From the NCBI GenBank assembly GCA_964473205.1, contig CAYYOK010000066.1, positions 1 to 18,545 of the forward strand: DNA of 18,545 nt, read 5' to 3'. The position numbers and the translations under genes are program-made. Shown here piece by piece: positions 12,651 through 18,545 of this stretch. The stretch comes from CAYMRL01 sp964473205 (lineage in GTDB: Bacteria; Deinococcota; Deinococci; Deinococcales; Trueperaceae). Every line of letters starts with the position of its first letter. Position 1 is the first letter of the stretch. The notes under the pieces were generated by a model that was not told where the DNA came from, made no database searches, and worked only from the letters and a program-made list of their open reading frames with translations.

Positions 12651-15133
12651 GCGGCCCTCGCAGGCACGCTCCATCTGGGCGTCAGTATCGAAACGAGCAA
12701 CATGCTTGCCAGGACGATAACCGCTGCGGTGGCGAGGGTGGCAGCCAGGCTGGGGGCGAAGCCCGTGCTGATCTCCAGGCTCACGACCTCGAGCTGCGTG
12801 TCGATGTTGGCTATAGAGGTGGCGGCGTAGTGCGCTAGCGCCGTGCCGAGCAGGCTCGGAATCGCCATCACGGCGAGGCTGCGGAGCACGAGCGGCGTCC
12901 AGAGGTGCGCTTCGGTCGCGCCGATCGCCCGTTTGATGATGTTGTCGCCCTTCTGGCTCGTGACCAGCAGGAGCTGTGTCGTCACCAGGTTGATCAGGGC
13001 GAGGATCACCGGGATGGCAATGAGTGGCAGCAGCGCGAGGTGGTTAGGGTCGATCGTGTCGGAGTCGTAGAGTCGCTCGGTGAAGAAGAAGGAGTCGACA
13101 TCGCGGCCGCCTGGGATGCGCGCGCCCTGAAGGACCGTCCTGGCGGCCGCGACCGTGTCCTGTCTGGCGCTCGCCAAGCTGACCCCGGGTTTGGGCAGAG
13201 CGAGGATGACTGCGAAGAGTGGAACGCGTGTGGCAGGGATCCAGGATGGGTAGATGATCGATGGCGGTAGGTCGTAGAAGTTGGTCATGGTCCCGGTGCG
13301 ACGCGGCGCGTAGTCGTAGGTGCCGATGACCTCCATCTCGAACTCCAGGTTGCTCATCTCGGTCGCCGGCTGCATGCGTATCGTCCTGCCGATCGGGTTC
13401 TCGTCACCGAACATCGCTCTCGCCAACGCAGTTGACACGACCATGACTCGTGGGCGCTCCGGGGCGTCCGACTCGGAGAAGAACCGGCCGGCGGTCAGCT
13501 CGAGGGGCGCGATGTCGAAGTAGCCGGCGCTCGCCCGCACCGCTCCGCGCGCCGCGAACGACCTGCCTTCTGGGACGGTCACCAGCGCCCTGTTCCAGAA
13601 GTTCTGGTCGACCAACGCTACGTGGGCGAGGCTGGTAGCGTTCTCCGCGATCCCCTGCAGGTGCGACTCGTCGAACAACAGCGCCCGCATCGGCGGTTGC
13701 TCACTGCCCGACACTAACCAGAACGCCGGAGCCCGCTGCTTCCCGAACCCGAAGAACGCCAGACCCAGTGCCATCACCACGACAGCGAGCATGTACTGGC
13801 CACCGGCGAGCACAGAAACGCTGCGAGCGCCCAGGAAGCGCATGCCGGGCGACTGCGTCGCGTCCTTGGGCGAGGCCAGAACCTCAGCCGGCGGCAGCCG
13901 CAGCGCTTTCAGGGTGGGAAGGAGCGCGCCGAGAGCCGTCAGCGCCGTGACGCCTAGAACGGCGGCGAGGAACGGCGCCGGGTACGTCGCCACGGGAAGG
14001 AAGGTTAGGTGCGTTGTTACAGGTCCCACTGCCTCCAGGTACGACTGGTACCCGAGGATCAAGCGCCAAGCGACGGTCGCTCCAAGGGCTGCCCCGACGA
14101 GCGCAGGGACCGCGATACCGCTCACCGCCTCCCGCGCCAACCGTGGAGCTGGTGCCCCGACGGCCATCCGCACGGCGAGGTCACGCAACCGCGCGCTGGT
14201 GGTCAAAGTAGCGAACTGAAACACCCCGAGCAAGGAGGCGATGGCCGTCGCGATACCCAGCACCAGGATCGTGCGCGACACCACCTTCTGCTCACCCCTA
14301 AGCAGCGCGGGATGCTCGGTCCTCACGACCGTCACGCGGCCGAGACCGAACACGCCCTCGAAATAGGCGCGCGTGGCAGCCAGGGTCGAGTCCATGCCCT
14401 CAGCAGAAGCCGCCAGCAGGCCAAGCTGAAAGACCCCGTGCCGGGCTGCTTGGGGGTCCGGAAACGACGGGTAGGGGATCCAGGCATCGCGCTCCGCGTC
14501 CGAGGCGACACCGACGATCGTGTACGACTTGCGATCGTCCGTATCAGGGCTGACGAGCTCGAGAGTGGCACCCAGCGCCGGCTCACCCTCGAAGTAGCTG
14601 CTCGCGAACGCCTGCGAGACGATCAGCGCGGTCGAAGCGTCCTGGAAGTCAGACGCCTGAAAGGCTCGACCGGCGACCAGAGGCAAGCCGTAAGCATCGA
14701 AGTACCCCGCTGAAGCGTGGATCACGCTCACAGCCACGCCGCTACCGGTGTGCAGCATCGGGGCACGTAACGCGTAAGCCTGCGCCAGACCAGGGACGGC
14801 TCGCACCGCTGACAGACCGTGGTCAAGCGTCAGGACCAAGTCGCTCGGATCCGCCGGCGGAGTCACCTCGACCACCTGCTCATCCACATCGAGCATCAGC
14901 AACCCTACGAACCGCACGACCAACTCGCGGCTCACAGGCAAGGCCCTGAACTCAGCCGAGAGCCGAGCACGCTCCCACAAGTGCGACACGACGGGCGACA
15001 GGCCGATGCTGGCGATGAACGCCGCGACGAGACCGCCTAGCAGGTGTGTGCGCATACGCCTGCGGAGGCGCGCTGCTAGTCGGGCCATGCCGGACGGCGC
15101 AGGGGTGTCGCGGTTGCTTGTGCCGCTTGCCAT
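12647..15133 (-). CDS. FtsX/MacB-like ABC permease with two modules
   Basis: Inner-membrane protein of 828 residues made of two successive MacB_PCD plus FtsX units. The first unit has an N-terminal helix (about 30-50), an extracytoplasmic domain with GYFDAYGLPLVAGRAF and three helices from about residue 280 (TILVLGIATAIASLLGVFQF). The second repeats the pattern: a helix near 440 (YMLAVVVMALGLAFFGFG), an extracytoplasmic domain with GYFDIAPLELTAGRFF, then three helices from about 700. The twin G-Y-F-D-x-x-x-L-x-L-x-A-G-R-x-F motifs show the internal duplication. One polypeptide may thus supply both permease halves. Its stop overlaps the ATPase start and its ATG lies 12 bases after the VOC stop. 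A second in-frame Met exists at residue 16. Confidence 0.9.
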   Translation of the reverse strand: MASGTSNRDTPAPSGMARLAARLRRRMRTHLLGGLVAAFIASIGLSPVVSHLWERARLSAEFRALPVSRELVVRFVGLLMLDVDEQVVEVTPPADPSDLVLTLDHGLSAVRAVPGLAQAYALRAPMLHTGSGVAVSVIHASAGYFDAYGLPLVAGRAFQASDFQDASTALIVSQAFASSYFEGEPALGATLELVSPDTDDRKSYTIVGVASDAERDAWIPYPSFPDPQAARHGVFQLGLLAASAEGMDSTLAATRAYFEGVFGLGRVTVVRTEHPALLRGEQKVVSRTILVLGIATAIASLLGVFQFATLTTSARLRDLAVRMAVGAPAPRLAREAVSGIAVPALVGAALGATVAWRLILGYQSYLEAVGPVTTHLTFLPVATYPAPFLAAVLGVTALTALGALLPTLKALRLPPAEVLASPKDATQSPGMRFLGARSVSVLAGGQYMLAVVVMALGLAFFGFGKQRAPAFWLVSGSEQPPMRALLFDESHLQGIAENATSLAHVALVDQNFWNRALVTVPEGRSFAARGAVRASAGYFDIAPLELTAGRFFSESDAPERPRVMVVSTALARAMFGDENPIGRTIRMQPATEMSNLEFEMEVIGTYDYAPRRTGTMTNFYDLPPSIIYPSWIPATRVPLFAVILALPKPGVSLASARQDTVAAARTVLQGARIPGGRDVDSFFFTERLYDSDTIDPNHLALLPLIAIPVILALINLVTTQLLLVTSQKGDNIIKRAIGATEAHLWTPLVLRSLAVMAIPSLLGTALAHYAATSIANIDTQLEVVSLEISTGFAPSLAATLATAAVIVLASMLLVSILTPRWSVPARAA

Positions 15134-15145
15134 CGCTGCCCCGCC

Positions 15146-15529
15146 CTACCGGCTTATAGGAAGTTGGACAAAGACCAGGTTGTACCCACTAGGGTCATAC
15201 ACATAGAGCTGCACCTGGCCGTGGGCTTCCGTCGGACCCTGCGAGATCTCGACCCCGGCTGCGACGAGCCGATCCTTGAGTCGCCAAACGTCATCCACCT
15301 CGATATGGCAGATGACTCCTACGCCGCGAGCATCCGACTCCAGCGCCTGCTTCAGCCAATCCGGAGCGTCATTCGGATCGTGGTGTAGGTACAGCACGCC
15401 GTTCTCAAGGCCGATGATCGCCATGTGAGGCGCGGGCCTGGCCAGGACTGGCAGGCCCAAGGTGTCGGAGTAGAAGGCGATCGAAGCCTCGAGATCCCTG
15501 ACGTAGAGAAGGTTGCCGTGCCAGTTGAT
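15146..15529 (-). CDS. VOC-family (glyoxalase/dioxygenase-like) protein with apparent ATC start
   Basis: Small betaalphabetabetabeta-fold protein of about 127 residues. NLLYVRDLEASIAFYSDTLG is the first VOC strand and helix. ICHIEVDDVWRLKDRLVAAG, then YVYDPSGYNLVFVQ, is the second half. The family's usual third metal ligand (Glu in DPxGNxxE) seems replaced, so metal binding is doubtful. The start is odd: a near-perfect ribosome site GGGAGGTG is followed at normal distance by ATC-AAC-TGG-CAC, and a TGA lies two codons upstream in frame. The next standard start, TTG at 15460, would remove the first strand and helix. Either ATC is used as a start, or ATG was lost by mutation or sequencing error. 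It precedes the permease by 12 bases, so it is probably in that operon. Confidence 0.75.
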   Translation of the reverse strand: MNWHGNLLYVRDLEASIAFYSDTLGLPVLARPAPHMAIIGLENGVLYLHHDPNDAPDWLKQALESDARGVGVICHIEVDDVWRLKDRLVAAGVEISQGPTEAHGQVQLYVYDPSGYNLVFVQLPISR

Positions 15530-15582
15530 GATTCACCTCCCGACGGACTCAGCACAGGGACGAGCTTGCCGAAGTCACAGGC

Positions 15583-15620
15583 AAGGAGCCCCACGCGATA
15601 CAGAGAACGCGATGCTCCTT
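15583..15620 (-). terminator. Hairpin just after the esterase gene
   Basis: AAGGAGC (15583-15589) pairs with GCTCCTT (15614-15620), and CGCG copies inside the loop can add four pairs. It begins 4 bases after the esterase stop on the minus strand. There is no strong T-run, so it may be a partial terminator or an RNA-stabilising structure ahead of the VOC gene. Confidence 0.35.
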
Positions 15621-15624
15621 AAGG

Positions 15625-16548
15625 CTACCTCCGATGCCGCTCGAAGAACTCCCAGATGTAACGCGAGGCATCGAGATCCAGGTTGACCTCCCCGGCGATC
15701 TCGGGAGGCAACCTACCGGGACGCCCCGGCCAGTTATGCCCACCACCGACGATCACCACCTGCCGCAGCTCATGCCCGGGCGCACAGTCGCGCGCGTCGA
15801 CCACGTGGATCTCCATGCGCGCTGAGAGCATGTTGGGGATCATCGACGTCCGGATCTGGTCGCCGCAACGGAGCCGGTACGCCCAGTACTCGAACGTCTC
15901 CTCGACGCTGGCCAGCAGCGTCACGGGGCCGTTGGGGCTTTCTCGCCTCAGGCCCGCGAACGGCACGACGGCGTCGTCGGTGCCGTGGATGAACAGGATC
16001 GACACCGGGTTCGGCTCGCCGCAGTTGGCTGGCTGGCCGCCGTAGCCAGCCGCGCCGACGCTCGCGTAGGCGGCGAACAGGTCGGTCGCCTTGCACGCGA
16101 GATGTTGGGCCATGTAGCCGCCGTTGGAGAAGCCCGCGACGTATACCCTGGCCGGGTCGATGGGGTAGCGCGCCGACAGCTCGGCCACCAGGGCGCGTAG
16201 GAAGTCGGTGTCGGGCGTCTGCAGCTCGTAGCCGGGGATGCCTTCTACGTAGTTCCACTGGTTGTCGATGCCCGTTGGATACGCCACGACGAAGCCGTGC
16301 TCGTCTGCGAGCTCGTCGAAGCCGGTCAGGTCGGCCATCCCGAACCCTATGCCGCCGCGGCCGTGGAGGAGTAGGACGAGTGGCGCGCTGCGTTGGTTCG
16401 CTCCGACTGAGGCTGGCACGTGGAGGTAGTAGTCGCGCTCTAGGCCGGCATGCTCCATGACCTCGATGGTGGAGGCTTGGGCTGTGGCGGTGGCTAGTAG
16501 CAGTGATGCGGCTGCTAGTAGCCATTGGATGGTTCGAGGGCGTCGCAC
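15625..16548 (-). CDS. Secreted esterase, LpqC/PHB-depolymerase-like (alpha/beta hydrolase)
   Basis: Exported hydrolase of 307 residues. A signal peptide covers residues 1 to about 25 (basic start, hydrophobic core, cut after ATAQA); no lipobox cysteine is seen. The alpha/beta-hydrolase parts are present: oxyanion loop LLLHGRGG (59-66), nucleophile elbow GFSNGG (S141), the acid in GTDDAVVPF (D191 or D192) and the catalytic histidine in GGGHNWPG (H271). The order and the H-N-W-P-G motif match the poly(3-hydroxybutyrate) depolymerase / feruloyl-esterase-like (LpqC, CE1-related) family. No substrate-binding or carbohydrate-binding module is attached, so oligomer or small-ester cleavage outside the cell is likelier than attack on polymer granules. 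GTG start at 16548; GATAAT ends 9 bases upstream. Confidence 0.9.
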   Translation of the reverse strand: MRRPRTIQWLLAAASLLLATATAQASTIEVMEHAGLERDYYLHVPASVGANQRSAPLVLLLHGRGGIGFGMADLTGFDELADEHGFVVAYPTGIDNQWNYVEGIPGYELQTPDTDFLRALVAELSARYPIDPARVYVAGFSNGGYMAQHLACKATDLFAAYASVGAAGYGGQPANCGEPNPVSILFIHGTDDAVVPFAGLRRESPNGPVTLLASVEETFEYWAYRLRCGDQIRTSMIPNMLSARMEIHVVDARDCAPGHELRQVVIVGGGHNWPGRPGRLPPEIAGEVNLDLDASRYIWEFFERHRR

Positions 16549-16557
16549 TGTGCGGGC

Positions 16558-16563
16558 ATTATC
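16558..16563 (-). promoter_or_regulatory. Putative -10 box (GATAAT) of the esterase gene
   Basis: GATAAT on the minus strand differs from the bacterial consensus at one base and lies 9 bases before the GTG, giving a predicted leader of two bases or so. There is no obvious -35 box at 17 bases and no Shine-Dalgarno. Confidence 0.3.
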
Positions 16564-16682
16564 AACCTAGATGAGCTCCGCGTGGCTAGCGCGGGTTCTT
16601 CTACTTGCGAGGCCGATGACCGATGCCTCACCGATGCCTTACGTGTCGTGTCGGCTCTATCTACCTATTTGCGTTGAAACCC

Positions 16683-16711
16683 TTGAACCCGCCACCCTCG
16701 CTATATAGACT
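16683..16711 (+). promoter_or_regulatory. Candidate sigma-70 promoter for the right-hand exporter operon
   Basis: TTGAAC (16683-16688), a 17-base gap and TAGACT (16706-16711) form a plausible promoter in the 285-base region between the divergent esterase and permease genes. The area is more AT-rich than its surroundings. TATATAGAC and TATGTAGAC form a direct repeat with a 13-base period, and ACTAGCTAGT just beyond is a perfect palindrome; both could be operator sites. Confidence 0.35.
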
Positions 16712-16833
16712 GACTATGTAGACAAACTAGCTAGTCAAGCCCCATTCAAGGCACCTCGCGGGGCGACTGCCTGGAGGACAGAGGCCACGACACGCTCCTC
16801 ATTCACTCAGCGGCGGTTTCGACGTGATCGACC

Positions 16834-18309
16834 ATGAGTGACCCTCGCCGGCGCATCGGCCATTACCTGGCTGCGGCCACGAAGGGGCTTTGGGGTCGGG
16901 AGCGGGCTGTCGTCAGGGAGGAGCTCGAGGCGCATATCGAGTCGCGAGTCGCGGCTCATCTCCTCGCGGGCATGAGTGAGGAGGCTGCAGTCGAGGCGAC
17001 GTTGGCCGAGCTCGGTGCCTCCAAGAGCGTCGGCTCGGACATGGCGCGGGTCTATGCGCCGCAGGTGGTCATCGGTGCGGCCGCACGTGGAGCCTGGCGG
17101 CAGCTCTGGACCCGCTTGGTCGAGTCTCTACTGATCGTGGTTGCTCTCGCGCTAGGGGTCGGGGTCATCGTGGCCGTCGCCTCGTTCCTGGACATCGAGC
17201 GGCAGATAGCTGGTCTCATGAGCCTGCCTCTGGAGGCACGTGAGATCTCGATTCAGTCGATCGAGATCGGCGAGATCTTCCAGACGGGCGACACCCTGGG
17301 CGCAGTTCGCGTGGGTGTGGCGGGGTCAAGACAGGTCGTCTTCGGGCCGTCGGACCTGGATGAGATTCGGGCTTCCGTTCCTGCCGCCGATCACGTCTAC
17401 GGCAAGGTTGAGAACTACATGCGGACCGGCGAAGAAGATCCTTATATAGGCAACTACATGACTCAAAACAGGTATCACACCGTGGCTGTGACGGAAGACT
17501 TCTTGTCAGCCGCCGACGTCACTCTCCTCGAAGGGTCACTCCTGACTACCTCTGACATGGCCGCTGAGAGAACGGTGATGGTGGTCAGGCGCGAGGCGGT
17601 CGAACTCTTGGAGATCACTGGCGACCCGATCGGTCAGCAAGTGTTCATGGACAACTTGGTGCCTCCTCACACGATCGTCGGGGTCGTGGACACCGATTCG
17701 CTAGGTCAGCGCATCTTCGGATACTCCCCTTACAGATCAGTCAGTACTGGGCCCATGCGGTTCGTCTACCTGGCGGTCGACGATCCGCGAGACCTGCAGG
17801 CGGTAAGAGAGCAGGTGGCTAGTTACGTCAGCGCCAAGTGGGGTGACTCGGTGAGCGTGACCACCCAGCCCTACCTCACTCGCTACGGGAGGCAGCAGCG
17901 GGTCTTGGCGTTCGCGATCGCAGGATTCGCCTCTCTGGGCCTGCTCGTCGCTTCGTTGAACGTGATGAACCTGATGCTGGCGCGTGTACTGAGACGACAG
18001 AGCTTCGTCGGGGTGAGGCGGAGTCTCGGAGCGACGCGCTCTGACATTCGCAACGAGCTGATCCTGGAAGGAACTCTCCTGGGCGTACTCGGAGGCGTCA
18101 TCGGCGCGGTTGTCGGTGCCGGACTGCTCTCGGCGTACAACAACAGTCTCGGGACCGTGAATCTCGCGCTCAACATCGGAGTCGCCTTCTCATGGACCTC
18201 CGTTGTGCTGGGGTTCCTCCTGGCCATCATCGCGAGCCTGGTCTTCACTCTCTACCCGGCGAGTGTCGCCGCGCGCCACACCATCGTCGTGGCACTCAGG
18301 GAGACCTGA
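16834..18309 (+). CDS. MacB-like ABC permease with N-terminal permease-prefix (HAAS-like) domain
   Basis: Inner-membrane exporter subunit of 491 residues. The first 75 or so residues are a charged, cytoplasmic helical domain: RAVVREELEAHIESRVAAHL, then GMSEEAAVEATLAELG. This resembles the prefix domain (HAAS-like) of permeases that are often encoded beside PadR regulators. A transmembrane helix follows (about 93-116), then an extracytoplasmic MacB_PCD-like domain to about 350, and three helices of the FtsX unit (about 365-390, 415-440, 455-480). VGVRRSLGATRSDIRNELILEG is the usual FtsX cytoplasmic loop. The stop overlaps the next start (TGATG). No ATPase or PadR gene is in view; they may follow beyond the right edge. 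Substrate unknown. Confidence 0.87.
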   Translation: MSDPRRRIGHYLAAATKGLWGRERAVVREELEAHIESRVAAHLLAGMSEEAAVEATLAELGASKSVGSDMARVYAPQVVIGAAARGAWRQLWTRLVESLLIVVALALGVGVIVAVASFLDIERQIAGLMSLPLEAREISIQSIEIGEIFQTGDTLGAVRVGVAGSRQVVFGPSDLDEIRASVPAADHVYGKVENYMRTGEEDPYIGNYMTQNRYHTVAVTEDFLSAADVTLLEGSLLTTSDMAAERTVMVVRREAVELLEITGDPIGQQVFMDNLVPPHTIVGVVDTDSLGQRIFGYSPYRSVSTGPMRFVYLAVDDPRDLQAVREQVASYVSAKWGDSVSVTTQPYLTRYGRQQRVLAFAIAGFASLGLLVASLNVMNLMLARVLRRQSFVGVRRSLGATRSDIRNELILEGTLLGVLGGVIGAVVGAGLLSAYNNSLGTVNLALNIGVAFSWTSVVLGFLLAIIASLVFTLYPASVAARHTIVVALRET

Positions 18310-18545
18310 TGCTCAACGCCGCGTCACTGATCCGCACTTTCTCCGGCCAGGTCAGGAGTAGACCCCTCAGACTGCTCCTCACCCTCTTACAGACAGCGCT
18401 GGCGGCGCTCGTCGTCACGGTAGCGCTCCACGCGCTCGATGCCGAGAGACGCAAGAACGCGGAGCTACAGCTCTTTCAGGTGTATGCAAGGACGAGCGTA
18501 GGTCAGACCGGTATGGCCGTTCACACCTTCACGCAATCCTTCGTG
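18309..18545 (+). CDS. Second FtsX/MacB-like permease (3' partial)
   Basis: The ATG at 18309 shares a base with the stop of the previous permease (TGATG), and the frame stays open to the right edge (79 codons). The protein begins MLNAASLIRTFSGQVRSRPL, then a hydrophobic segment LLLTLLQTALAALVVTVAL, matching the cytoplasmic lead and first helix of MacB/FtsX permeases. It presumably forms a heterodimer with the preceding gene product. The rest of the gene lies outside the window. Confidence 0.7.
   Translation, partial: MLNAASLIRTFSGQVRSRPLRLLLTLLQTALAALVVTVALHALDAERRKNAELQLFQVYARTSVGQTGMAVHTFTQSFV

Noticed and set aside
16834..18545. CRISPR, transposase or phage genes as cause of the accessory look
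   Set aside because: No spaced repeats, DDE or tyrosine/serine recombinase motifs, or terminal inverted repeats could be found anywhere in the window.

Overview
The window comes from a high-GC bacterial chromosome. GTG and TTG starts, stop/start overlaps and tight operons are common. A lipobox protein, FtsX/MacB-type exporters and several -10-like boxes only a few bases before non-SD starts would fit a Deinococcota (Truepera-like) genome, but this is a guess from style and no marker gene is present. No rRNA, convincing tRNA, CRISPR array or intact transposase was seen.

Region 1 (1-3370) holds a NitT/TauT-type ABC importer (binding protein cut by the window edge, ATPase, permease). It is followed by a scar: an intact HTH antitoxin gene on the minus strand, the C-terminal part of its RelE/HigB-type toxin, and then a second, diverged copy of the last 23 codons of the permease gene. 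The toxin is cut where the permease fragment begins. Region 2 (3373-8431) holds a lipoprotein with propeller-like repeats, a strong hairpin, and a probable operon of a 14-TM DHA2 drug exporter and a CopB-type copper ATPase. The ATPase N-terminus has a histidine at every third residue for twelve repeats. A decayed two-domain GNAT gene follows.

Region 3 (8437-11909) begins with a 10-bp-stem hairpin, then a hicAB toxin-antitoxin pair on the minus strand whose toxin appears to start at a leaderless GTG. Next is a gene-free stretch of about 300 bp with small inverted repeats, one arranged like a tRNA acceptor stem plus T-arm. A Nudix hydrolase then diverges from an SDR oxidoreductase that overlaps a 12-TM MFS transporter.

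Region 4 (11922-16548, minus strand) reads in transcription order: secreted LpqC/PHB-depolymerase-like esterase, a VOC protein whose start codon appears to be ATC, an 828-residue two-module FtsX/MacB permease, and its ATPase. Region 5 (16549 to the end, plus strand) holds a promoter/operator-like segment and a second exporter operon: a MacB-like permease with an N-terminal permease-prefix (HAAS-like) domain, then a further permease cut by the window edge. Its ATPase and any PadR-type regulator lie outside.

Overall this is a transport- and efflux-rich accessory neighbourhood with two toxin-antitoxin loci, one broken, and at least three gene relics. I did not find a clear new multigene system. 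The best leads are the (Hxx)12 copper-ATPase tail, the permease/toxin scar and the ATC-start VOC gene.
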